A DNA stretch of 46,844 nt from Saprospiraceae bacterium (lineage in GTDB: Bacteria; Bacteroidota; Bacteroidia; Chitinophagales; Saprospiraceae), in assembly GCA_016787285.1 (NCBI GenBank), contig JAEUUV010000206.1, forward strand, positions 1 through 46,844, read 5' to 3'. Shown here in pieces: positions 1-8,578 of the stretch. The notes beneath the pieces are model-generated. The model was not told the DNA's origin, did no database searches, and was given only the letters and a program-made list of their open reading frames with translations. Numbering within the stretch: position 1 is the stretch's first letter; each line of letters opens with the position of its first letter. A program made the position numbers and the translations under genes.

Positions 1-537
1 CTCATGCTGGGCGACGATGCGGAAATGCTCAAAAACGTGCTGGCCGGTACCGACCTGAAAGCCATGCGTTTTTTCCTGTTCCGGCACTTCGTCAACCTGA
101 ACCCGAACAATCCCGAGCAAGCCTATCTGGATTTTATGAAAGTAGCCGGCGCCGCCGACCAGCAATTCCGAAGCGGATTCCGGTATGGCTTTGAGACCGA
201 CCGCGGCCGCACGTACATCCGTTTTGGCCGTCCCGACGACCTTGTCCGCGTGGAAGACGACCCGAGTGCGCCGCCCTACGAAATCTGGGTGTACTACAAT
301 TTCCCGCAGACGAGCCAGCGCAACGTGAAGTTCCTATTCTACAATCCCTCCCTCGCCGGCGAGGATTTCATCCTGCTGCACTCCAATGCCCGGGGTGAGA
401 TCAATAACCCGCGCTGGGAAGTGGCGCTTTACGGTCGCAACGCAGGCCAGCAAATTGAAGGCGACAACTACCACGACGCCAGCACCATGCAGCGCGGAGT
501 GGGCCGGAATGCGCGTACGTTTTTTGATTCGTTTTGA
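1..537 (+). CDS. GWxTD domain protein, C-terminal part (5' end outside window)
   Basis: The reading frame is open from the first base and stops with TGA at 535-537, so this is the C-terminal part of a longer protein. It carries the GWxTD-type signature here as GFETDRGRTYIRFGRPDD, with Phe in place of the usual Trp, followed by an aromatic-rich segment (YEIWVYYNFP) and a FLFYNP strand. GWxTD-domain proteins are common in Bacteroidota and related phyla; most are exported and have no established function. The first ATG in the window at position 4 is probably internal. The gene converges on the cysteine desulfurase gene, with a long inverted repeat between them. Family assignment is good; function is unknown. 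Confidence 0.8.
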   Translation, partial: LMLGDDAEMLKNVLAGTDLKAMRFFLFRHFVNLNPNNPEQAYLDFMKVAGAADQQFRSGFRYGFETDRGRTYIRFGRPDDLVRVEDDPSAPPYEIWVYYNFPQTSQRNVKFLFYNPSLAGEDFILLHSNARGEINNPRWEVALYGRNAGQQIEGDNYHDASTMQRGVGRNARTFFDSF

Positions 538-548
538 GCGGCAAAAGG

Positions 549-669
549 GTCACAGAGGCTCACAGAGTTTGAGAGGGCACAGAGTTTTTTTGCCGACTAA
601 GAGCGGACAGATTCCGCCGGAATGACAATAAGTCTCTGTGCCCTCTCAAACTCTGTGAGCCTCTGTGAC
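549..669. repeat. 36-bp perfect inverted repeat with 49-bp loop
   Basis: Left arm 549-584 (starting GTCACAGAGGCTCACAGAG) is exactly repeated in reverse complement at 634-669. The arms contain several CACAGAG / CTCTGTG words. The element fills the gap between two converging genes, so it could act as a bidirectional terminator or be an interspersed palindromic element. No T-run directly follows either arm. Confidence 0.85.
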
Positions 670-677
670 ACACCACT

Positions 678-1826
678 CTACGCGGGAACAGCCTGCGGAA
701 AAATCACCCGCAGTTTTTCCACCACATAGTCCACCTCTTCCCGGGTGTTGTAGTGTGAAAAGGAAAAGCGAATGCTCTTGCGCTGCGGATCGGCGCCAAT
801 GGCCTCCAGGACATGACTGCCTTTTTCGGCGCCACTGGAACACGCACTGCCACCGGAGGCGCTTATCCCGGCGATATCAAGATTGAGCAGCAGCATTTCG
901 TTTTTGGGTGAGGGCGGAAACGAAACGCTCAGCACCGTGTACAGGCACTGCCCGTCGTAGTCGCCGTTGAATTGAATATCCTCAAACGCGTCCTGCAGCC
1001 GCTCCATCAGGTATTGCCGGATATTCCGGATATGCGCCGCCCGGGTTTCCATGTCTGCGGTGGCCAATTCCAGGGCTTTGGCCAGGCCGATAATTCCATA
1101 CACGTTTTCGGTACCGCCGCGCATGTTGCGCTCCTGTCCGCCGCCGTCAATGAACGGGTGGATCGGGTTCTCGGGATTGATGTAGATGAAGCCCACGCCT
1201 TTGGGGCCGTGAAATTTATGCGCCGCGCCGGACAGGAAACTCACCGGAGTTTTGGCTACATCCCAGGAAAAATGCCCGATGGTTTGCACGGAGTCGGTAT
1301 GAAACAGCGCACCGTGCTGCCGACAAAGGGCCGACGCCCGTTCCACGTCGAGCATAGTACCGATTTCGTTGTTGGCGTGCATCAGCGTCACGAGCGTTTT
1401 TTGGTCTCCTCCGGAAGCAAGCGCCTGTTCGAGTGCATCCAGGTTGACGTGCCCGCGGCTATCTACCGGGAGCATCACGACTTCCACACCGCTTTCCTGT
1501 TCCACCGTCTGGAGGGTGTGCAGGCCACAATGGTGCTCGGTGGGGCTGCTGATGATGCGTCGCACCCCGAGGTCGCGCACAGCGCATTTGATGGCCATGT
1601 TGTTGCTCTCGGTGCCGCCGGAGGTAAAAAACACATCGGCCATACTCGCACCGATGCAGCGGGCTACGGTCTTGCGGGCACCTTCGATCAAAGCCCGCAC
1701 CTGCCTGCCTTCAGCATGAATGCTGGATGGATTGCCATATTGCTCCCGCAAAACGGGCAGCATGGCCTGAATGACTTCTTCAGAAATGGGCGTGGTGGCG
1801 GCATTGTCGAAATAAACGCGGTGCAT
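678..1826 (-). CDS. Cysteine desulfurase (NifS/IscS family)
   Basis: This predicted class V aminotransferase-fold enzyme removes sulfur from L-cysteine, using pyridoxal phosphate, to supply iron-sulfur cluster or thiolation pathways. The 382 residues match the family length. Visible signatures are YFDNAATTP at the N-terminus, GGTESNN in the cofactor-binding region, the PLP lysine in AAHKFHGPKG (about K204) and the catalytic cysteine loop SGGSACSSGAE (about C329). The short loop around the cysteine is IscS/NifS-like rather than SufS-like. No iscU or other cluster-assembly gene adjoins it, so the exact pathway (Fe-S assembly or tRNA thiolation) cannot be fixed. ATG at 1824-1826 fits the conserved N-terminus. 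Confidence 0.93.
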   Translation of the reverse strand: MHRVYFDNAATTPISEEVIQAMLPVLREQYGNPSSIHAEGRQVRALIEGARKTVARCIGASMADVFFTSGGTESNNMAIKCAVRDLGVRRIISSPTEHHCGLHTLQTVEQESGVEVVMLPVDSRGHVNLDALEQALASGGDQKTLVTLMHANNEIGTMLDVERASALCRQHGALFHTDSVQTIGHFSWDVAKTPVSFLSGAAHKFHGPKGVGFIYINPENPIHPFIDGGGQERNMRGGTENVYGIIGLAKALELATADMETRAAHIRNIRQYLMERLQDAFEDIQFNGDYDGQCLYTVLSVSFPPSPKNEMLLLNLDIAGISASGGSACSSGAEKGSHVLEAIGADPQRKSIRFSFSHYNTREEVDYVVEKLRVIFPQAVPA

Positions 1827-1907
1827 GGTGGTGGGTTGGTTAGGCTGATCTGAGTTTAGGCAAATTTCAAAAATTTGGTTGTGTGATTATCGCTCATCAC
1901 GAACAAG

Positions 1908-4562
1908 TCAGTTCCCGAACCCGATTCCACGCCGCTGGTACACCGACAGTTTGCCCTTATCGAAGGTGAATGTAGCCACATCATCCAGCGAAATGGTGTG
2001 CAATTCGTCGGGATTACCTACCCGATCCGCATTTTGGGCGATGCGCAGGTTCTGGTTTTTGATCGCATCCAACACGATCTGGCGCACAGTGCGGGCATTG
2101 CCGAAGTACTTGTCGCGGAACTGGTACAGGAACGCCATGTACTTGCCGAGGTGCTCGCGCGCATGTTCGTCCACCCGGTAATTTTCCTGCTGGAACATGA
2201 ACAGTGCGATTTCGAGCAGCTCGTCGGGCGAGTAGTCCTCGAAGCGCAACACCTTGTCGAAGCGGCTGGCCAGCCCCGGGTTGGCTTTCAGGAAGGTGTC
2301 CATGTTTTCGGGGTAGCCGGCTACGAATACGAAGAAAGCCCCGCGGTTGTCTTCCATGCGCTTGAGCAGCGTCTGGAGCGCCTCGTCGCCGAAGTCGCCG
2401 TGGGTACCGCGACCGCTGTTGGTCAGGGCATACGCCTCGTCAATGAACAACACGCCGCCCATGGATTCCTCGATGCGTTCGGCGGTTTTGATGGCGGTTT
2501 GGCCCACAAATCCGGCCACAAGTCCCTGCCGGTCGGTTTCCACCATGTGGCCGCGCTCGAGTACGCCGAGGGCTTTGTAAATTTTGGTGAGAATACGCGC
2601 CACCGTGGTTTTGCCGGTACCGGGATTGCCCACGAACACGGTGTGCAGGAAGAACCGGCCCAGCACATCGCGACCCGATTCGCGGTTAAAACGAACCAGG
2701 TCTACCAGTTCGCGGATGTCCTTTTTGATTTCCTGCATTCCGATCAGGCTGTCGAGTTCGTGAAGTGCCTGACGCAGCAGGTTTTCGTCCACCGGAATGT
2801 TGGGCAAGGGGCGTTTGCTGATAACCTGCACCTTTTCGACATCGTCGCGCAGGATAATTTTCAGGACTTCCGGGGGCAGATCGCGCACGTCGGGATTGGC
2901 CATGAGGCGGAGGCCCAACTGGATTTTGGCTTTGTCCAACAAGTCGTACACGAAGCGGGCATTGCCGAAGGAGCGGTCGCGACGGCGGAACGCCTCGGTA
3001 ATGAATTCGTCGAGCAGGTCTTTGGCCTCTTTGGCGAGGATGATTTCCTTTTCCCGGCAGGCATAATCGGCAATCTGGCTGAGTTCCTGCGGTAGGTAGT
3101 CCGTAAACTCGAAGGTCATTTTGAAGCGGCTGCGCAGCCCCGGGTTGGAGTCGAGGAAGGTTTTCATTTCCTTAGGGTAGCCGGCCACGATGACGGCCAG
3201 ATCGCCTGGCCCGTTGGACAATTCCTTGACCAGAATTTCGATGGCTTCCTTGCCGAAATCCTTGGAATCTTCGGCGGAGCGGGCCAGCGCATAGGCTTCG
3301 TCAATAAACAGCACGCCGCCCCGGGCCATTTCGATGGCGTCTTTCACCTTGGGCGCCGTTTGGCCGATGTATTCGCCGACGAGGTCGGAACGATCCACCT
3401 CATGGACGTGTCCTTTGGTCAGCAGGCCCATTTTTTTGTACAGCCTGCCCATCATTTTCGCCACGGTGGTTTTACCGGTGCCGGGGTTTCCGATGAAAAC
3501 GGAGTGGACGTTGATGCTGTCGTTTTCCTGAAAACCCTTCTCCTTGCGCAGTTGGAGGAACTGGAGGTATTGCGCGTGTTCGCGCACTTTTTGTTTGATT
3601 TCTGTCAGGCCGATGAGCGCATCGAGGCGTGTGAGTACGTCCTCGAAGGTGTCGAGGTCTTCCTCTTCAGGCAACAGGAAAACCTGCTGGCCTACGTCCG
3701 GCAGCCACACGCCGTTCACGCCTTCTTCCCAGTCGTGGCCCACCTCGAAAGGCATAACGGCGAGCAGCTGATCCATGAAGACGATTTCGGCGGTGTAGCG
3801 GTCGTTGCGCCAGGAGCCTTTGACGTTACTCCCCCACCCTGCCGTGATTTTCACGCCGTCGTCGCTTTTTTCCACGCGGTGCAGGCGCACGACCTGGCCT
3901 TTGAGTTCGCGGGCGTCGTTGTAGAATTTGATGAACAGTTCGCATTGCCATTGCTTGCTCGGGAGCAGGTTTCGCAACACAACTTCCGCGTAGATATAGC
4001 GGGTTTCTTCGCTGTGAAAGCGGCGCATGTACGTGCGATCAAATTCCGGCGTATCGTCGTACGGCCCTTCGTACATGCGCAGGGAGGTAATCTGGCAGTA
4101 CGGGTTGTCCGATTTTTTGATGGGGCGTCCGGCATCCTCGATGTAGAAATAGCGGGTAGCCACTTTTTCGCCTTCGATCCAGGCCTCCCAGTAGTAGGCG
4201 CCTTTTTTCCAGAAAATCCCCTCCTGCTTGTTGCCCCAGCCTTCGCGGATGTAGCCTACCGGGTCGTATTTGCTCACTTTGCGCCGGAACGGCAGGGCAC
4301 AGATTTCTTTCTTTTGTTTTTTAACTGCGTAGCACCGAATCTCCACGTTAACCTCCCAGTCTTCCACATCGAAATGTTTGTTGTGAAACGACAATTCGGC
4401 ATACACATACGTGGTTTCAAGCCGGTCGAACACCTGCCGGTATTTCTTTTTGTTGTCGGCAAGCCACTCGGTGGAGGCATATATTTTTAAGTCCCGGAAC
4501 TTCCAGAGTCTGGAATCCGGCGTTTCTTCAGGCTGCTGCGATTGATGGGATCCTGCGTACAT
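1908..4562 (-). CDS. Double AAA+ ATPase of the CbbX/SpoVK type with duplicated N-terminal domain
   Basis: The 884-residue protein has two AAA+ modules. Each has a GNPGTGKTT Walker A (lysines about K364 and K651) and a VLFIDEAYAL Walker B (D421/E422 and D708/E709). Both resemble CbbX/CfxQ and SpoVK ATPases, ring remodellers of protein complexes. The first 300 residues are different. They hold two similar beta-rich segments (roughly 28-145 and 168-285), each with a YxYAExxxxN strand near the start, a GWG motif and a closing W/Y-rich strand, which looks like a tandem domain duplication probably used for substrate binding. No signal peptide is present, so it should be cytoplasmic. No rubisco genes are nearby, so a CbbX role is not implied. 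The substrate is unknown. Confidence 0.88.
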   Translation of the reverse strand: MYAGSHQSQQPEETPDSRLWKFRDLKIYASTEWLADNKKKYRQVFDRLETTYVYAELSFHNKHFDVEDWEVNVEIRCYAVKKQKKEICALPFRRKVSKYDPVGYIREGWGNKQEGIFWKKGAYYWEAWIEGEKVATRYFYIEDAGRPIKKSDNPYCQITSLRMYEGPYDDTPEFDRTYMRRFHSEETRYIYAEVVLRNLLPSKQWQCELFIKFYNDARELKGQVVRLHRVEKSDDGVKITAGWGSNVKGSWRNDRYTAEIVFMDQLLAVMPFEVGHDWEEGVNGVWLPDVGQQVFLLPEEEDLDTFEDVLTRLDALIGLTEIKQKVREHAQYLQFLQLRKEKGFQENDSINVHSVFIGNPGTGKTTVAKMMGRLYKKMGLLTKGHVHEVDRSDLVGEYIGQTAPKVKDAIEMARGGVLFIDEAYALARSAEDSKDFGKEAIEILVKELSNGPGDLAVIVAGYPKEMKTFLDSNPGLRSRFKMTFEFTDYLPQELSQIADYACREKEIILAKEAKDLLDEFITEAFRRRDRSFGNARFVYDLLDKAKIQLGLRLMANPDVRDLPPEVLKIILRDDVEKVQVISKRPLPNIPVDENLLRQALHELDSLIGMQEIKKDIRELVDLVRFNRESGRDVLGRFFLHTVFVGNPGTGKTTVARILTKIYKALGVLERGHMVETDRQGLVAGFVGQTAIKTAERIEESMGGVLFIDEAYALTNSGRGTHGDFGDEALQTLLKRMEDNRGAFFVFVAGYPENMDTFLKANPGLASRFDKVLRFEDYSPDELLEIALFMFQQENYRVDEHAREHLGKYMAFLYQFRDKYFGNARTVRQIVLDAIKNQNLRIAQNADRVGNPDELHTISLDDVATFTFDKGKLSVYQRRGIGFGN

Positions 4563-4606
4563 GGATGGGTCAGGTTTCTGGTTTGAAGGTTTCGGGTTAG
4601 AACCTT

Positions 4607-4639
4607 GGCGGGCTTATCCGCCGTAGCCTTGGCGAAGGC
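4607..4639. repeat. Double-hairpin REP-like element
   Basis: Two adjacent perfect small hairpins: GGCGG (4607-4611) with CCGCC (4618-4622), then GCCTT (4626-4630), loop GGCG, AAGGC (4635-4639). On the minus strand the surrounding bases would read PPAFAKATADKPAK, a peptide I recognise as a recurrent translation artefact of interspersed repeats in environmental genomes (recollection, not searched). Its position in the AAA+ gene leader fits a REP-type element. Confidence 0.6.
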
Positions 4640-4766
4640 GGGAGGCAAAATACGGCAAGATTTGACGAACGTTTCCAAAAAAATATCAACAGGCGGAGTT
4701 GGTTACCCAATGCCCGATTTTTCAGATTCCAAACAAAAAAAATACGTATGAAACAGATGCGCTACC

Positions 4767-4774
4767 TACATTTG
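4767..4774 (+). promoter_or_regulatory. Possible -7 element for the caspase operon
   Basis: TACATTTG matches the Bacteroidota -7 consensus TAnnTTTG. No good TTG -33 element is present 17-23 bp upstream. If used, the leader would be about 125 nt. This is the only candidate seen before the exported caspase block. Confidence 0.35.
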
Positions 4775-4903
4775 GGCGACCATCGGGCGCCTGTTATTTT
4801 TCAGGCGCAGTGATAACCGGATCGGGTTTTCCCTGATTAACGGACGTTGCAAGCAGAAGTCAATCCACACGCTTCTAATCCCGCCTTTTCAAACGCTCGA
4901 TCT

Positions 4904-7900
4904 ATGAAGCACCTGTTCGTATCTGGTGCGCTGACCCTGTTGTCGGCCACAATTTTGGCGCAAAAGCCACAACTCATCCCCCCTATGAGCCATGCCGCCC
5001 ACGTCCGGGCGGCGGCCCTGTCCCCCGACGGCAAACGCCTGTTGACCTGTGCCGGCTACCTCGACAACACCGTGCTCCTCTGGGACGCCGCGGAAGGTTC
5101 TCTGCTGAAAATCATGGAAGGGCATTACCACGACATCTGGGATGCTGAATACTCTCCCGACGGCAAATACATGCTGACCCTCGAAACCGAAACCTGGGCC
5201 GTGCATGTGTGGGACAAAGACGGGCGCGAGTTGCGCAGCCTGACACACGTCGAAGGATCGGCTGGAGGGGTACCCGAGTGCGTTCAGAATGTGTGTTTCT
5301 CTCACGACAGCAAGTATATTCTGGCCGGCACCTGTGGCGGCAAACTCGTTTTTCTCGACCTGAACGGCAAACCCGCCCGCCGCTTCGAGGGCGGCGACGC
5401 GTCCATCAATGAGGTGGCCGTTTCTAATAAAGGCACTTATGTGGCTTCTTGCGACGATGTCGGTATTATCCGGGTTTTTAAACAGGACGGCACGCTGCTG
5501 TATGAACTCGACGGTCATGGGCAAAAACAAGTGGAATCCATCGAATTCACCCCGGACGAACAGTTCCTGGTTTCCGGCGGACACGATAACATGGCCGTTG
5601 TCTGGGACCTGAGCGACGGCAGCAACGTGTATCAATTAGGCCCGCACGATACCGAGGTACGCACAATCGCCATTTCGTCCGATGGCGCCATAATCGCCAC
5701 GGCCGGGCCTAACAGCGCCGTCGTAAAACTATGGGACAGCAACGGTGAACCGCTTCAAGACATTCAGGCAAACTATGCCAACGAGATACTTTTTTTTTCC
5801 GGCGACACGTCTATCCTTGTGGCGCCGTTGTACAAAGCCGCGCAGGAATTTGCCCTTGACGGCGAACTGATTTATGCCTACACCAACGAGGCCTCTCCGG
5901 TTACCAGCGTGGGTTTTTCGCCGTTTTCGCCCGATTCGCTTTTCATCGTGACCGCCGGAGAAGGGCGGCATCTGCGCATTTGGGACGTGGTTCAAGGCAC
6001 CGCCGACCCGCTCACCATAGACCCGACAGCGCTGCCGTTGGAAGGCATCATGAACGGGCCGGCGGCTTTTTACCCCGACGAGCCGATCCTGCTGGCGGGG
6101 CACGCGGGCGACTCGCTGTTCATCTATGACCTGTACACCTTTGATGAGTATTCGTTTGAAAAACCGGCCGGCGCCAGCACGTCGGCATTGGCCTGGGGTG
6201 GCGAATATTTTGCTACCAGCGATTTTACCGGAGGCGTACAACTTTGGACCGTCACAGAGGAGGGTGAACTGGTGGTGAAATGGAACAAACGAGTGCCTTC
6301 CAATTATGTAACCAGCCTCGAATTTACCCCCGATGGCGACGGCTTGCTCACGGCCCTGTCGCGCGACTGGATGCCATCCCTGGCACAACTCAACGAGCAT
6401 CGGGAACAGCCGGACAACGGCGCAGGGTTTCCGGCGGCTTTGCGCAGCGTGAATAATTTCAACGTCGTCCGGACGTATGGCAAAACCTCCGATCAGGTAG
6501 CCCTCTCGCCCGACGGCAAGTTTGTAGCCACCAACGAGGGCGAGGAGCACGGCCTCAGCCTGTTCGATTTCCAAACGGCCAAAGAGGTTTTTCATATTTC
6601 GCTGCCACGGGCAGGCAGCAAAGTGTTCTGCATGGCTTTTTCGTCCAACAGCGAAAGCATCGTGGTTGGTTGCTCCGACAACGTAGCCCGGGAGTATGAC
6701 CTGCGCGGCAAACTTATTCGGGAATACAAGGGGCACTACAGCGCCGTTCGCTCCGTGGCCTTTTCGCCGTATGGCGATTATGTCATCACCGGCAGCAGCG
6801 ACAATACCGCCAAAATCTGGGATGCCAAAACCGGCAAGGAAATCGTCACCCTGATGGCTGTCGGTAACGAAGACTGGGTGGTCATCACGCCTGAAGGGCT
6901 GTTCGACGCGTCGCCGGGCGCTATGGAAGATTTGTATTTCGTGGTCGGCATGGAAGTTGTCCCGCTGGAGCAACTCAAGTCGCGCTACTGGGATCCGCAC
7001 CTGCTGGCCAAAGTCATGGGTTTCTCCGAAGAAGAGCGACTCAAGGCTCCGGCCCTGACCAATGTCAACCTGTACCCCGACATCAAGGCGCGTATCGAAA
7101 ACGACCAGTTGAAAGTAGAACTGACCGCTCAGGGCAGCGGAGGATTAGGAAAACTAAGCCTGTTTGTGAACGGCAAGCAACTGCTCGAAGACGCTAATCC
7201 GGGCAAAAAATCCAGCCTGAGTATTGACCTGAAGCCCTACTGGGGCTGGTGTTTTCCCGGCGAAGACTCCAGCACGGTAGCCCTTCAGGCGGTGAGCGAG
7301 GGCTGGCTTTCCAGTCCGCTGTACTCCTTGCGATACCTGCCCACTGCTTCCGGAAAAGGCCAAAACAGCGGCAACAACACGACCGGAAACCCGCAAAACC
7401 TGAACGAGGATCCGCCCAGTCTGTACGCTGTTATCATCGGCACATCCCAGTACGCCGGCGCCGAAATGAAACTCACCTTCCCCGATGTGGATGCGGAGCG
7501 CTTTCATGATGCCCTGCAGGTAGCCGGAAAGGGCTTGTTCAACGAGCGCGTCAGCCTGAAACTACTTTCCTCCACCGGCACCGCTCCCGCGGCATTGGCC
7601 ACCAAAGCCAACATCAAGGCCGCATTTGAAGAGTTCGAGAAAAAGGCGCAGCCGCAGGACGTGTTCATGGTCTTTTTTTCCGGCCACGGCAAAACACTCG
7701 GCGCCGCCGAAAAAAGCAAGTTTTACTACCTGACCAAGGACATCAAGGCCTGGTCGGACCTGGAAAACCCGCAGTTGCTGGCCCAAAACACCATCTCCTC
7801 CGACGAGATCATAGGCTGGCTTAAAAAAAACAAAGCCGCCAAGCAGGTGCTCATCCTTGATGCCTGCAATGCCGCTTCGCTCGGACAACAATTCGGCGCC

Positions 7901-8572
7901 ACCGGCAAGGGCATGACTTCCGCCCAAATCCGCGTGGCCGACGAAATGAAAAACCTGACCGGCACCTACATCCTTGCCGGCGCCGCAGGCGACAAGGAGA
8001 GTTTCGAGGCCCCTCGCTATGGCCAGGGACTGCTCACCTACAGCCTGCTCGACGGCATGCGCGGCGAGGTGCGCGGCACCGACAACAAGGTGGACATCCT
8101 GAAACTGATCAACTACGCCTGCTCGAAAGTACCCAAATTGGCCGGAAGTATCGGCAAGACCCAGGAACCGGAAATGTTCCTGCCCAAAAATACCAAGGGT
8201 GGTTTTTTCATCGGCATCGTGACCTCGCCCGAGCAGATCATGCTGCCCAAAGCCATGCCGGTGATCGTGCGAAACAACCTGTTCGACCCCAACACCGGCA
8301 ACGACGACCTCGGCCTGACAAAAGTGCTCAAGGAAACCCTTTGGGAAAAAATGTCCAGCAAGATCGTGTACTACGACACCGACGAGTACCCCGATGCCTA
8401 CCGCATCACCGGGCCATACAAAACCGAAGGCGATGTGGTCAAAGTCACCGTGAATGTGTACCAGAACAAGAAATTGGTTAAAACCCTGGACAAACCTGTT
8501 GAAGGCAACAAAAACGACCTGCCGGCATTGGCCAACGCCATCTTGAAGGCCGTAGGGCCATTTTTAAAATAA
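4904..8572 (+). CDS. Exported WD40-repeat caspase-like peptidase (family C14)
   Basis: From ATG 4904 the protein is 1222 residues and begins with a signal peptide (MKHLFVSGALTLLSATILAQ). About fourteen WD40-like blades fill residues 30-660, enough for two seven-bladed propellers, for example SPDGKRLLTCAGYLDNTVLLWD. They are followed by the linker NEDWVVITPEGLFDASPG, which I recognise from bacterial WD40-caspase proteins. The caspase domain spans about 838-1090, with the dyad His928 in FSGHGK and Cys988 in DACNAAS. A last domain of about 120 residues resembles FlgO/TolB-like envelope domains (weak). C14 caspase homologues of this type usually cleave after basic residues (family knowledge). The next gene starts 6 bp downstream, implying co-transcription. 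The substrate is unknown, and the signal peptide places activity in the envelope. Confidence 0.93.
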   Translation: MKHLFVSGALTLLSATILAQKPQLIPPMSHAAHVRAAALSPDGKRLLTCAGYLDNTVLLWDAAEGSLLKIMEGHYHDIWDAEYSPDGKYMLTLETETWAVHVWDKDGRELRSLTHVEGSAGGVPECVQNVCFSHDSKYILAGTCGGKLVFLDLNGKPARRFEGGDASINEVAVSNKGTYVASCDDVGIIRVFKQDGTLLYELDGHGQKQVESIEFTPDEQFLVSGGHDNMAVVWDLSDGSNVYQLGPHDTEVRTIAISSDGAIIATAGPNSAVVKLWDSNGEPLQDIQANYANEILFFSGDTSILVAPLYKAAQEFALDGELIYAYTNEASPVTSVGFSPFSPDSLFIVTAGEGRHLRIWDVVQGTADPLTIDPTALPLEGIMNGPAAFYPDEPILLAGHAGDSLFIYDLYTFDEYSFEKPAGASTSALAWGGEYFATSDFTGGVQLWTVTEEGELVVKWNKRVPSNYVTSLEFTPDGDGLLTALSRDWMPSLAQLNEHREQPDNGAGFPAALRSVNNFNVVRTYGKTSDQVALSPDGKFVATNEGEEHGLSLFDFQTAKEVFHISLPRAGSKVFCMAFSSNSESIVVGCSDNVAREYDLRGKLIREYKGHYSAVRSVAFSPYGDYVITGSSDNTAKIWDAKTGKEIVTLMAVGNEDWVVITPEGLFDASPGAMEDLYFVVGMEVVPLEQLKSRYWDPHLLAKVMGFSEEERLKAPALTNVNLYPDIKARIENDQLKVELTAQGSGGLGKLSLFVNGKQLLEDANPGKKSSLSIDLKPYWGWCFPGEDSSTVALQAVSEGWLSSPLYSLRYLPTASGKGQNSGNNTTGNPQNLNEDPPSLYAVIIGTSQYAGAEMKLTFPDVDAERFHDALQVAGKGLFNERVSLKLLSSTGTAPAALATKANIKAAFEEFEKKAQPQDVFMVFFSGHGKTLGAAEKSKFYYLTKDIKAWSDLENPQLLAQNTISSDEIIGWLKKNKAAKQVLILDACNAASLGQQFGATGKGMTSAQIRVADEMKNLTGTYILAGAAGDKESFEAPRYGQGLLTYSLLDGMRGEVRGTDNKVDILKLINYACSKVPKLAGSIGKTQEPEMFLPKNTKGGFFIGIVTSPEQIMLPKAMPVIVRNNLFDPNTGNDDLGLTKVLKETLWEKMSSKIVYYDTDEYPDAYRITGPYKTEGDVVKVTVNVYQNKKLVKTLDKPVEGNKNDLPALANAILKAVGPFLK

Positions 8573-8578
8573 CCTGAT

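Larger units (their letters stand above)
4563..4903. other. 341-bp gap between divergent genes
   Basis: This is the region between the start of the AAA+ gene (minus) and the start of the WD40-caspase gene (plus). It holds a double-hairpin repeat at 4607-4639, A-rich stretches around 4675-4685 and 4730-4742, and a TAnnTTTG element at 4767-4774. A TTG codon at 4847 extends the downstream frame, but ATG 4904 is preferred because the signal peptide begins there. No additional gene is seen. Confidence 0.6.

Noticed and set aside
972-1853. A 293-residue plus-strand frame opposite the cysteine desulfurase
   Set aside because: It mirrors a gene with clear catalytic motifs on the other strand and shows no own motif; GC-rich codons leave few stops on the opposite strand.
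3360-4490. A 376-residue plus-strand frame opposite the AAA+ N-terminus
   Set aside because: His/Val/Phe-rich antisense composition, with no domain; the minus strand has continuous coding sequence.
1908-4562. AAA+ protein as a rubisco activase CbbX
   Set aside because: There are two AAA modules, an extra N-terminal region and no rubisco genes; only the fold is CbbX-like.
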